Source: Bacillota bacterium
GTDB lineage: Bacteria; Bacillota; UBA4882; UBA8346
NCBI GenBank assembly: GCA_029974635.1
Contig: JARKQY010000011.1
Span: forward strand, 1-64,000
Reading direction: 5' to 3'
Length of the DNA: 64,000 nt
In this document: piece by piece, positions 20,101 to 26,204 of the stretch
Layout of the letters: each line of letters begins with the position of its first letter
Numbering within the stretch: position 1 is the stretch's first letter
Program-made: the position numbers and the translations under genes
The notes under the pieces: model-generated
Told to the model about the DNA's origin: nothing
Databases searched by the model: none
What the model saw: only the letters and a program-made list of their open reading frames with translations

Positions 20101-21766
20101 CGGAACTATCTTTGACTTTTAATACTTCGTGGCAAGCATTGATTGCTTTTTGATAAAATTCACTTTTTGGAAGTGAACGGGCGGCTTTTAGATAAGCATA
20201 CCCTATTTGTTGCTGAATATTGGCGTAATCAAACGGCGAATTTTCAATTGTCCGGACTTTAAGGGCCTCCTCAAAGGCTTGAATCGCCTGTTCAACAAAG
20301 GCGCTTTGCGCTTCATTCTCACTGAGATGCAAATGAACCTTTCCCAGGTTATAATTGGAAACCGCATATAATTCCGGAAAACTTTCCGCGCTGCATCCCT
20401 TCAAAGCTTTCTGATAATTTTCAACGGCTGATTTGAAATTGGCTTGAGAATCTTCAATCTCCGCCAGGATAGTGTAACAAGTTCCGAGATTATTGCGGCA
20501 GATTACGTAGTTCATTGGGAAATTGGCCAGAGTATATATTTTAAGAGATTCCCCGAATGCTTTGGCGGCCTTTTTACAATTCTGGGATTTATCTTTTAAC
20601 TGCGCCAGAATGCCGTAGGCAACACCTAAATTGGCCTGGGTCATGGCAAAATCCAGGGGATAGTTTTCCTTGGTATAATATTTCAAAGCTTCGGTATTGG
20701 ACTGAATGGCCCGTTGACAGTTTAAATAGCGGTCCTGATACTTGGCCAGCTCGGTGGTTAAATAGCCGATTTTTTTATGAAGCTCGGCTCCCTGGCCGGG
20801 ATCGTTCAACGGGGTCACCAAGCCTAAAATTTCTTGATAAATGGCGATGGCCTTATAAAAACAATCAATCTTCTTGGAGACATCAAGCCATTGCAACTCC
20901 TTGGCTTTATATATGTAGGTCTCGGCGATCATTCCCGAAATCTCCGGGGGGACCGGCAAATTGTATTTCCCGGCCATTGCTTTGATCTGGTTATGGGCCT
21001 TTTCCAGCTCGGCAACGGTAAAAGTGGCGGTTCGATTGGAAGCGCTATCCCGGTCCGGAGCGTAATAATACTTGATAATATTGTCCAGGGCGGGTAAAAA
21101 CTCAGCCAGGCCATGCGCCGGGACTTTTTTTATGATATTATTTTTCAAAGCGGCGGTGATCCGGTCGATGTGTTTCTTTAATTCCTTTTCCACAACAAAT
21201 ATGGGATGATCTGTTTGGGGGATCTCCGGATGGGGATCGGTGAGCGCTAAGTGTTTCACGGCACTTTCACTCAAGTGAAAACCGATGTCGATTAACGGAT
21301 CGGTGAATTGTTGCCGGAAAACGTCATCCGTCAGACCGGATTCGGAGGGGTTCATATAAAAAGATTTAATATCAACGGTAGCGCCTTTGGTTTGCAGAAT
21401 AATCGCCGGCTTCTTTCTGCCCATCAATAAGCCGAATTCGTATAATACATTGGGGGTCAAACCGTCCAGCAGTACGACTCCCAAGGCGCAATCCTCAATT
21501 TGCCGTTCAATTTTAAGATTGCTTTTGCCGGATTGCCGGCTTCCGGTCCGCTCCGGCCTGAATCCCTTTTGCCGGAGAACGTTTTCAATCTGCGAAAGCA
21601 CGGGATGCATGTATTCGACGTGGGGACGGTCCGCGTATACTAAGACACACGGCAGTTGCCCGTCGAAAATAGTATCCAACCGGATATCGGCGCCGGATCC
21701 CTTTTCAGTGAAACCACGCGGAATATTCATTTGATTTAAAAACCCTTGCTCTTTGGCCACTGACAT
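11177..21766 (-). CDS. Giant TIR-like domain plus TPR array protein (about 3,529 residues)
   Basis: Residues about 38-150 carry the same TIR-like/deoxyribosyltransferase-like fold as the downstream paralogue: PCVLVYADRP, a helix, LGVVLLDGLTPNVLYEFG (E110) and KKPAIILQTKG. A linker (about 150-345) is followed by roughly 66-67 copies of a 47-residue TPR-type repeat to the C-terminus; a few copies carry short insertions. There is no signal peptide and no membrane helix, so it is expected to be cytosolic. ATG at 21766 was chosen by alignment with the paralogue; an in-frame GTG at 21844 would add 26 residues, and neither has an ideal Shine-Dalgarno. The 10.6-kb frame is uninterrupted, which argues for selection. 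The repeat type resembles those of TPR-CHAT proteins in filamentous bacteria. Function is unknown; a scaffold-type sensor with an NAD+- or nucleotide-cleaving effector is a hypothesis. Confidence 0.75.
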   Translation of the reverse strand: MSVAKEQGFLNQMNIPRGFTEKGSGADIRLDTIFDGQLPCVLVYADRPHVEYMHPVLSQIENVLRQKGFRPERTGSRQSGKSNLKIERQIEDCALGVVLLDGLTPNVLYEFGLLMGRKKPAIILQTKGATVDIKSFYMNPSESGLTDDVFRQQFTDPLIDIGFHLSESAVKHLALTDPHPEIPQTDHPIFVVEKELKKHIDRITAALKNNIIKKVPAHGLAEFLPALDNIIKYYYAPDRDSASNRTATFTVAELEKAHNQIKAMAGKYNLPVPPEISGMIAETYIYKAKELQWLDVSKKIDCFYKAIAIYQEILGLVTPLNDPGQGAELHKKIGYLTTELAKYQDRYLNCQRAIQSNTEALKYYTKENYPLDFAMTQANLGVAYGILAQLKDKSQNCKKAAKAFGESLKIYTLANFPMNYVICRNNLGTCYTILAEIEDSQANFKSAVENYQKALKGCSAESFPELYAVSNYNLGKVHLHLSENEAQSAFVEQAIQAFEEALKVRTIENSPFDYANIQQQIGYAYLKAARSLPKSEFYQKAINACHEVLKVKDSSDFALDYALVQNNLGDALFEFAKLEDKPSSEWQTSYKAIVFAYQEALRVFTLKAHPLRYALIQENLGEVYLQLAKEPETAGSVGPVQNSGRMENCQKSIAASREALRIYSSETPQNYLHTQQNLGNAYSILADLENNLENHQQTISAYREVLRVISQETNKETWAATQNQLAETYLRLAEFEEPNVNYLRAIEYLENALEVYIPAKYPDNYASVQYNLGVAFQKLAAMQEQEDERIRQFKLAIGAYQEVLPIYTPDKFPLEYSRTQNRLGDIHTLLAEHLDKSVHFKLAASAYLEAVQIYDEQGWARESAFTRQNLGNIYLKSAEIEETIFNAHKAIKVFEESISFLTLADYPLNYGEIQSRLGEAYRKLVEHEGKPEYSLSSIAAYQEALKVFTIDTAPVKYAFIQRDLGLAYGSLAGLGDKADHCQKSIAAFKSALSVFIKENMLLEYGIIQEQMGNIYLSLAEAEDQPENYRKAAESFEGAVSIYTSERFPADFLTAKLNLGATYSKLAGFKGGAENYRKAVLAYEEALKFDVLSQMPVEFATAQNNLGNAYLQLALVEGDIENCRKAIKAYEEALQVCAIDSLPLLYGDTQRNLGSAYDTLAEFENKSWNLQKAAWAFKEALKVYNIDLPVQYAAIQTRLGDIYTRLSDWEDEGDNLRSGVECYQEALKVWNPDDHPLQYGNIQLNIGNNHLKLAAIADMAFNCLRAIQNYDAALAIFTVKEMPKEYAIIQRNLGRAYAKVAAAENKKANNRKAVDSYSKVLEVYTPDNLPLEYAAVQSELSEAYASLAEAEEPPVNLKQAINALRQALKIYSNPRLQNSSRGNTPNESGFLAEEINIAVKLGDLYTKLAGYEDCYQNLTEAISAYDQALKQVAVDSFPLQYAVLQSRLGEVYVQLREFNDSGDNYREAIACYQEALKVYDLSNFPLDYSIMQLRLGNSYYGLAMADQRVADCSLAVEAYQEALKYFTFESSPQDYAVIHANIGALYTIMAEIEDITPNLLLAIRSYNEALKIHTREDFPEQYIGIQRALGDIFYRLAQVTEPVVNYQKAISRYSEALKVINADNSPAQYAAIQDSIGNAYVQLSRIKDVTNNSRNALEHYQKALQVYTVEDFPFDYARISNELGDLYYQISLTQPGIDISKRAAEYYNGALKVYTSDLFPSQFAVMNQNLGIIYQTLSANEDQAQNIKNSIVAFQNVLKIYSRNTAKEYAIIHNHLGNAYLGLAKLEDDFDNCKLAIQSYEEVLQMMLFEELPLDYADIRHNLGDTYLRLAKNEATPAVISEYCNQAIQNLYEADKTTRIESDPVRRGAVCHKLGAAYQRLATVEDTINNLYKAIHAYEEALFSYDSQKFPVEFAEIMYNLGDIYSQMAPIEAQKENLAAAIHYYEEALTIRTFSFLPAEYSQTQLCLGRVYEAMAELEQPRVNYKMAIEAYSETLKVTKPDDQPEEYTALRFALGNTHLKLASLEEQSINCSRAIGAFLETIKYWTFNHFPEKFAMVQFRLGNAYIKLAENENRHENIKRAIKAYREALRVENFPVFECALINDNLGSAYYSLGELEYKSENCRSAIVAFKEALKLYSKENRTYEYAMVQYKLGSLFSSLAEVEDKGGNCKKAVDTVKEALRIMTFERYPREFAAAQLKLGDAYSQLAEVENTSIHYNRAIKAYQEALGIYDLDSYPQEFAQTHNHLGTVYSKLAEIEDKAENYAKAITAYDETLKVYSIKEFAMSYASIQKNIGIAYLTLAEFGNKGENCRRAITALREALRVFLKETLPLEYALTHNHLGNAYRRLAEVENRTENYAKAIDSYEAVIDIYNNERFPSSYATAQSNLGTAYLRLAEIKNTADNCVRAIAAYENALKIYTLKLSPVEYAATQNYLGNALNRLAETERSPEICYKAIEAYKEALKVNTMQSSPMQYSLTQKNLGAAYGTLSQLEDKAENCKKSISAFNEALIVYRLKAPIQHAIIQNKLGQSYSTLAEVEDKAINCKRALESFLEALKIRTLDNFPTQYAATQFHMGNNYFMLSEVEEPALNCQQAIQAFQESLKVWDVGHYPAEYALTYNNLGNAYLKLSQIDSKVANYQKAIDAYEENLKVNTLQNTPLEFARTQENLGMVYSLLAEIDDTVGNCRKAIKAFREALKVYTPGKNPTDYAVTLNNLGNVYNRLAEEEEQGDCYKQAIEAYEGVLQVYINEQYPADYAKAQLNLGVAYRRLAVVKDAVENCNKAITAFENAQKFYTIKHLPHEYAVIQQNLGNVYFILAGNGSAKTARINYCKKALHSFKEVLKVKTVEHYPMNYAAVQMEMSKVYCLLAEIEKKPDYYNMAISVYEEALKVFNYEDFPLEYANVLKNMGNIYRTLAEACGNGTYYQSAAKSYEEALKYFMAKNSLAECAVVQNEMAYAYGFLSGVEGDISYCRKAITAYSEVLKIWTREIDPARYAATLFRMGKEYIKLAAAEEPLINTRRAIDSFLEAYKECEIAELPSEFLKIKVELGNAYYDLAVITRDAADCKNVISAYEDALKLITENQPGADFYTIQRNLGMAYSFLAELEGKVEYYNKAIGTLKEMKVPRFKLSDQYAAVQANLGNAYFKLAQNQETYLNLKRATANFQAALKNKAFRDFHEQYLQTVNNLASSYCMLAEVTASLKYYKKAVKFYREASRVISPQQFPMQYATAQANLGNAHFALAKGRHDSENYQKAVYALEEALKYEFDEDSPPLKYAAVLSNLGCACYILAAGQVSGASKLIRTAYRELLRVRDFEQIPPRYAYAQYHYNFEPDYPTVTALEDKANYCRRAIEAFTDNLKIYNKDEFPMDYATVQNNLGLAYFRLTEVDYQEKHFKSAIEAFEKALVVWNLELLPILSANAHNNLGNVYLRLAKIENQVSNSQKAAQSFEKALQVYTLERFPMNFGITQDNLKNAYSMIGEIENSLETYKKTFEACEAALRIFTKQRFPKKYRLLKYEVDNLVKLLIYK
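11190..20722 (-). repeat. About 66 tandem 141-bp units encoding 47-residue TPR repeats
   Basis: Coding repeat array with an almost constant 47-codon period over more than 9.5 kb. Conserved positions are Cys or Tyr in N(C/Y)xKAI, the EALKVYT helix, a FPxxYA turn, and QNNLGxAYxxLAE. Short insertions break the period near 19,850, 17,610 and 13,300. Confidence 0.85.
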
Positions 21767-22075
21767 GCTTACGACCCAATCCTCCCAGACGCACACAATA
21801 TATTTCCCGTTATTTATTCGACATTCGTTTGGACTCCCCTTCACGCCCGCCCGGTAATTGTTATGGGAATAGGCCTGAATCAGGTATCCGGCTATCTAGA
21901 AAATAAGTTTTAAGCTTTTATACGGTGCAAAGTTCGCAAATTTTATTGGCTCGCCCTTGCGGAGGTCCGGAATATCCCCGGAAACTCTATCTTTCAACAA
22001 CTAAAATAGTAACCCCCATTACGTTATCGGCTTTTTTTCATTATTAATGATACCCAAAACCAACTTATTATCAGT
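21767..22075. other. Divergent non-coding region upstream of the giant gene
   Basis: About 300 bp with no convincing gene. It contains a short inverted repeat TCCGG-AATATCC-CCGGA at 21966-21982 and AT-rich stretches that could hold the minus-strand promoter. The transcribed leader of the giant gene could be long, but no known riboswitch class was recognised. Confidence 0.4.
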
Positions 22076-22104
22076 TTGAAGGAGAATCTGTTTCATGATA
22101 CAAT
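22076..22104 (+). promoter_or_regulatory. Sigma-A-type promoter of the small membrane protein gene
   Basis: TTGAAG, 17 bp, TACAAT. The downstream ATG at 22141 follows GAGGTG. Confidence 0.55.
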
Positions 22105-22140
22105 GGTTCTGTCAAATCGCATCCACAATGAGGTGCCGCT

Positions 22141-22557
22141 ATGAGATTAATCCGCTTCGGTTTTATCATCGGGATGTTTTACGCTGGTTTTTATTTCCGG
22201 CACGAAATTGAAAATCTTGTTAGGTATAAGGATACATTGGACAAGTCCTTTATCAGCTCCATGATCCGCTGCCGTCTTCTTCCCCAAAAAACCATTACTT
22301 TGTCCGACCTGGCGGGCCGGGAGGTTACAATCCCTTTACCGGCGGGAACCATCTATTACGCCCGCGGCACATATTTAACATCAACCACCAATTTCGATGA
22401 TTATTTTAAAGATGCCTTGCCTGAATATGGTTTTTCCAACGTGGAGCGCCAGGGAGCAACTTTTCTGGTCAATGATAAAACCCGGACTAAAGGATTCCGG
22501 GTGACCATCCTGCCGGATAAAGGGACTTATCGGACTTTGCAGTATAACCTGCGGTAG
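22141..22557 (+). CDS. Small membrane-anchored protein of unknown function
   Basis: 138 residues. The first 20 residues are hydrophobic and basic (MRLIRFGFIIGMFYAGFYF), giving a single N-terminal anchor or signal sequence without an obvious cleavage site. The rest is soluble, with a strand-rich part containing VTIPLPAGTIYYARGTYL and a Thr/Lys-rich end. I do not recognise the family. It has a clear promoter and Shine-Dalgarno. It is divergent from the giant TPR gene and may share its regulatory region. Confidence 0.6.
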   Translation: MRLIRFGFIIGMFYAGFYFRHEIENLVRYKDTLDKSFISSMIRCRLLPQKTITLSDLAGREVTIPLPAGTIYYARGTYLTSTTNFDDYFKDALPEYGFSNVERQGATFLVNDKTRTKGFRVTILPDKGTYRTLQYNLR

Positions 22558-22743
22558 GCCGGTTATTGGTTATTTATTGCCGGGGCTTTTAGAACTGCCT
22601 TTTAGCCGCCATTGCCTTCTACCCGAAATCTTTCGTAATGACGGTTAATCCACGTCTAATCACCAGGTCCGCCATAAATGTCATGTACTACCGCGGAGCG
22701 GTTTGGTATAATAATAACAATAAAAATAGGGGAGGAATTGCTG

Positions 22744-23085
22744 ATGCCGTTCATCAATACGAAAACCAGTCAACCCATCACGCCGGAAACGGAGGAAAAG
22801 CTTAAAACGGAATTGGGGCGGGCCATCGGGTGTTTGAAGGGAAAGTCGGAGTCCTGGTTGATGCTGTGCTTTGAGGGAAACCAGAACATGTGGTTTCAGG
22901 GTACGGCTGATCCCGCCGCCATGGTGCAGGTGGATATTTTCGGTACTGCTTCCGCTGAAGAGTATGGGGCGTTAACCAGGGAAATTTGCGCGATACTCAA
23001 CTCGGAACTGCAAATTCCGCCAAACCGGATCTTCGTCAAGTATTCGGAGAACAAGCACTGGGGCTGGAACGGGAATAATCTTTGA
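22744..23085 (+). CDS. MIF/tautomerase-superfamily protein
   Basis: 113 residues. The start at 22744 gives MPFINTKT, so that removal of Met exposes Pro as residue 1, the catalytic base of macrophage migration inhibitory factor-like tautomerases; an upstream frame start would bury it, and GGGGAGG upstream supports 22744. The protein has the MIF length (about 114) and ends with the family's RIFVKY-x7-WGWNG pattern. Likely activity is keto-enol tautomerisation of phenylpyruvate-like substrates, as a trimer in the cytosol. TGGTATAAT upstream (near 22704) is an extended -10. MIF-like proteins are scattered in bacteria and the physiological role is open. Confidence 0.85.
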   Translation: MPFINTKTSQPITPETEEKLKTELGRAIGCLKGKSESWLMLCFEGNQNMWFQGTADPAAMVQVDIFGTASAEEYGALTREICAILNSELQIPPNRIFVKYSENKHWGWNGNNL

Positions 23086-23100
23086 TAGAGAGTCTCCCGC

Positions 23101-23661
23101 TCAATTTATAATATACCCTTTTTTCTCGAGTTCTGATAAAGCTTGGTCAATTTCATCCTTACTAAAATGAGGCTTAATTGCTTGAACAAGGTTAATTAAC
23201 TCACCCAAAACATTTGACTTGCCTTTGCTTATTAAGTCACGATTAACAAAAATAATGGTAGACCTTAACTCTAACTCTTTTGCGGTAAAATCACCAAATT
23301 CATTGATGATTTTTTCAATATTTTCACTGACTGTATCCAGAAAATCTTTGGCCTTCATTCGAACGGATTCGTTAGCTTTTCCGGGAAAAATTTCATACCC
23401 TTGAATTTCAGGAATAAAGCCGACATCAACTCCATTCAGTGATTCGACAAAATCTAAATCCGACAACAATTCCGAAGAAAAAGGTCCATATGTATATAAA
23501 CTATAATCATACCCGACTTTAATGTTGTAAAGCTCTTGCAGAAGGTAAACCAATTTTTGCAGGGCGGTTTTTCCAAACCGGAGCCCTAAATGATTAAGCC
23601 GATATGCAAGCTCGGCGATAATCCCGTACTTTTCCCACGGTAAATTCAAACTTACCTTCAT
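23101..23661 (-). CDS. YwgA/SocA-like (Panacea-related) protein
   Basis: 186 residues. The N-terminal third has FGKTALQKLVYLLQELYN followed by YSLYTYGPFSSELLSDL, the pattern of YwgA and, more distantly, of SocA/Panacea antitoxin-like domains (a KLxYLL helix and a YGP loop). The start overlaps the stop of the HD gene (TAATG), so the two are coupled. In Bacillus a YwgA-like gene lies next to the HD gene ywfO, as far as I recall, so the pairing seems conserved. It may regulate or chaperone the HD enzyme; this is inference. Confidence 0.65.
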   Translation of the reverse strand: MKVSLNLPWEKYGIIAELAYRLNHLGLRFGKTALQKLVYLLQELYNIKVGYDYSLYTYGPFSSELLSDLDFVESLNGVDVGFIPEIQGYEIFPGKANESVRMKAKDFLDTVSENIEKIINEFGDFTAKELELRSTIIFVNRDLISKGKSNVLGELINLVQAIKPHFSKDEIDQALSELEKKGYIIN

Positions 23662-24959
23662 TATTTTACTCCCCCATTTTGAAGCATTTCAATAATCTGT
23701 TTCGCTTCGTTTTTCCGGGAATAAGGGACATAAACCCTTGTCTGATTAACTGCCTTTAATCCCCCAACTACGCTCGACAACCGCGATAAAGGGATTAATC
23801 GGTTTCCGTTATGTAATATCATAATGTCCTCATTCCCAAATTTATACCAGGAGCTTGCGGCTTTATCTAAAAATGATATCATATCACCCAACCTGTGACA
23901 AATTAAATCCACATAGTATAAATCGGATTCTTCCGGTATTTCCGGGGTCTCATAAATTCGACGATGATGCCTCCGCTCATGAATTATCTTCCCATCTTCA
24001 CCTCCCAATCCTTCACTGATCATGCCTAATACGCGCCAATCATCCCATTTTAAATAGGATTCAATATTTTCCTTGCATGTAGGTGGTGGAAAAGTGATTT
24101 TACCGTTCTTTGACTGCTTACCGTCATGCGATAAAACCCGCTTAAGCGCTGAAGCGATATGATGATCGTAAGCACGGCGAGTATGCTGAAAATAAATCTG
24201 GGTAAACATCATATAACGGGCAATAATCAAACCTTCTGCCGCATGAGACCCGCTTTTTTCTACAATTACAATAGGAGCACCCGTCTCAGGATGATTTGCG
24301 ATTGAAATAGTGGCCAAAATTCTATGTAAATCGTATTTACCATAACTCACTCCAGTATGATGTGAATCACGGAGTAAATAATCGGCGCGATCTGCATCTA
24401 ATTGGCTGGAGAAAAGTCCTCGCCATAATAGCGATCTTCCGACTGAAGGGCTACCATTTAAGAAGTCGGCGACATCTTGAGCCTTTATAGCATAATTTTG
24501 ATTTAAAGGATGATTATCAATAACATCACTCATTAGATAACTAATTGCTGCGGCTGAATAATTTTCATGCTTAAACGGCTTCCCGTTCGTTGAATCGATA
24601 GGCATCAATTCTTCACCGGCATGAGAAAACGGAGCATGGCCCACATCATGAAGGAGACTGGCCAGACGAATCAAAATAGCGTCTCTTTCCAAACCGCCAT
24701 CAGTAAACTTTAATTCTGACTTCAAAAATTCATTCCGTCGAGTTCGAATTTGGTCGAACATCTGAGTGGCGATATGCATTACTCCTAAAGAGTGTTCAAA
24801 ACGAGTATGCATTGCGCCAGGATAAACCATATCGGTCCAGGCAAGTTGGCGAATCCTGCGTAAACGTTGAAAAACAGGATGGTTAATAATATCTCTTTCC
24901 CATTCATTTAAAACAATGAAACCATGAATCGGATCACGTATTTCATAAGTTTTGGTCAA
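23661..24959 (-). CDS. HD-domain phosphohydrolase (YwfO/dNTPase-like)
   Basis: 432 residues, starting at TTG 24959 behind GAGGT. The N-terminus reads RDPIHGFIVLNEWE, then QRLRRIRQLAW, YPGAMHTRFEHSLGV (first metal-binding His at 56) and LLHDVGHAPFSHAGE (HD at 104-105), followed by the RADYLLRDSHHTG motif. This is the SAMHD1/dGTPase-like branch of HD hydrolases, whose members cleave dNTPs or other nucleotides. Related dNTPases deplete nucleotides during phage infection. A LexA-type box inside its promoter indicates SOS induction. It is translationally coupled to the YwgA-like partner. Confidence 0.85.
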   Translation of the reverse strand: MTKTYEIRDPIHGFIVLNEWERDIINHPVFQRLRRIRQLAWTDMVYPGAMHTRFEHSLGVMHIATQMFDQIRTRRNEFLKSELKFTDGGLERDAILIRLASLLHDVGHAPFSHAGEELMPIDSTNGKPFKHENYSAAAISYLMSDVIDNHPLNQNYAIKAQDVADFLNGSPSVGRSLLWRGLFSSQLDADRADYLLRDSHHTGVSYGKYDLHRILATISIANHPETGAPIVIVEKSGSHAAEGLIIARYMMFTQIYFQHTRRAYDHHIASALKRVLSHDGKQSKNGKITFPPPTCKENIESYLKWDDWRVLGMISEGLGGEDGKIIHERRHHRRIYETPEIPEESDLYYVDLICHRLGDMISFLDKAASSWYKFGNEDIMILHNGNRLIPLSRLSSVVGGLKAVNQTRVYVPYSRKNEAKQIIEMLQNGGVK

Positions 24960-24985
24960 TGTTTACCTCAAGAACTTTTATTCTA

Positions 24986-25014
24986 ATTTTACACGAACAT
25001 ATGTTTGTAGTCAA
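24986..25014 (-). promoter_or_regulatory. LexA-box promoter of the HD operon
   Basis: On the minus strand: TTGACT (25014-25009), 17 bp, TAAAAT (24991-24986). The spacer contains CAAACATATGTTCG (24994-25007), which matches 13 of 14 positions of the Bacillus SOS box CGAACATATGTTCG. A repressor bound there would block RNA polymerase directly. The start codon is 27 bp downstream of the -10. Confidence 0.75.
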
Positions 25015-25353
25015 TCATAATGTATGAAAAATGGAAATTTTACTCTTTTGAAGTTTGCAATCTACAATTACCGCTAAATTTATTTTGGTTTTACTCCGCC
25101 CTCAGCCGACAGCAACCATTCGATTTTACTGGGTAATTCCGGGAACCGCCATTTCTCCAATAGTACTGTAAATTTTGATCATCTGTTGAAAAATCAAAAT
25201 CATATTTTGGCGACTCAAAGATACTCCCAGGTAAAATCATCATGAAGTACGACTTGTTTACTGTTTTCCAACTAAATAATTTGATCTTCGGCATGTAGGT
25301 GAGGCATTAAAAGAAAAGACAGTGTTTGTATTTGAGAAGCGGAGATTAAGGCC

Positions 25354-25548
25354 ATGATTAACATACTCACCACGAAACTCTTGCCGCACCTGAAACTATC
25401 GCGCATTGCCTGCAAACCCGGACCTGATTCCGCCGTTTTTGGACGTGGTGGAGCTTGCTAGTGTCTGAAAGCCGTGGAGACGATTTATAACGATCTCCAG
25501 GCCCGGTTTTCGGGCAGGCCGGGAAAGAGTGCGGAAGAGAGCGCTTAG
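25354..25548 (+). pseudogene. Frameshifted remnant of a small unknown gene
   Basis: Starting at ATG 25354, three frames must be joined to read through: an opening KLLPHLKLSRIAC, a middle DLIPPFLDVVELA and an end KAVETIYNDLQARF to the TAG at 25546. The pieces look like one small protein with indels. The family is unknown. It is followed by a strong terminator, as for a once functional gene. The rest of the gap 25015-25353 shows nothing convincing; a 67-codon minus frame at 25091-25294 has no Shine-Dalgarno. Confidence 0.45.
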
Positions 25549-25573
25549 GTTTGTTTATTAGGGTAAAATAAGG

Positions 25574-25617
25574 CCCCTCCCCTGTTTAGTCGTACATGGG
25601 GAGGGGTTTTGTTTTTT
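25574..25617 (+). terminator. Strong intrinsic terminator
   Basis: CCCCTCCCC and GGGGAGGGG form a 9-bp GC stem around a 15-nt loop, followed by TTTTGTTTTTT. Confidence 0.9.
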
Positions 25618-25650
25618 GAGGATTGATTTTGAAGTCTCTTTCTCTCTTTA

Positions 25651-25911
25651 TTATTTAACCCGCTTTAATTGCACCACTTCGGTATCTAGTCTTTTAACGT
25701 CGGTATTTAGGTCGTCAATCATCTGCTTTAATAATTGGTGTTCCTGATGATTCCGATCTAGACGGGATATAATTTCATTGAATTCATTATGATTTTCCTC
25801 GATATGAGTATCCATCTTATCAGTTAGCATCTGCAATCCTTCTCCAAAAGTGCGAAATTGCGACATTAACTCTTCAAGCAATACATTCGTTCTCCGTTGT
25901 TCATCACTCAT
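25651..25911 (-). CDS. Small coiled-coil protein
   Basis: 86 residues, almost entirely predicted heptad coiled coil (MLTDKMDTHIEENHNEFNEI, then DDLNTDVKRLDTEVVQLKRV). AGGTG lies 6-7 nt before the ATG. Such proteins occur beside mobile elements and RhuM-like genes; here a truncated rhuM lies just upstream in the direction of transcription. No function can be assigned. Confidence 0.6.
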   Translation of the reverse strand: MSDEQRRTNVLLEELMSQFRTFGEGLQMLTDKMDTHIEENHNEFNEIISRLDRNHQEHQLLKQMIDDLNTDVKRLDTEVVQLKRVK

Positions 25912-25960
25912 AAAATCACCTCACCGATTCAACTGATTAATATTTTATCACAATTTTGAA

Positions 25961-26182
25961 TCAAACTAACAAGAATTTCTTGTGAGTTGCTTCGGGTGAT
26001 AATTCGCCTTCTTCATAAATATTCTGAATATGAAGGCTGATATTTTGTTGCGTTGTTTGAAATAATTCAGCCAATAGTTGTTGAGAAAGCCAGACTGTCT
26101 CGTTCTCAAAACGAACATCAATCTTAATTCGTCCGTCCTCCATCTGATAAATCAAAAACTGACTTTGCTGTATTCCGCTCAT
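25961..26182 (-). pseudogene. Truncated RhuM-family gene (N-terminal fragment)
   Basis: 73 codons. FLIYQMEDGRIKIDVRFENE followed by TVWLSQQLLAELFQTTQQNI and LHIQNIYEEGELSPEA is the conserved N-terminal region of RhuM proteins, which normally run to about 330-350 residues. The frame ends after HKKFLLV, shortly after this domain, so about 260 residues are missing. A full-length relative lies at 41842-42858. It could still make a small DNA-binding-like protein. Confidence 0.7.
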
Positions 26183-26204
26183 TCAACATCACCCACGATT
26201 CATT

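Noticed and set aside
7813-21734. Many shorter open frames on both strands within the TPR genes
   Set aside because: They recur with the 141-bp period as shadows of the repeats and have no own start signals.
21845-22075. Known riboswitch (c-di-GMP, c-di-AMP, cobalamin) in the leader of the giant gene
   Set aside because: Only loose resemblance; conserved cores were not found.
25091-25294. 67-codon minus-strand frame
   Set aside because: No Shine-Dalgarno, no recognisable domain, and lies in a remnant-rich gap.
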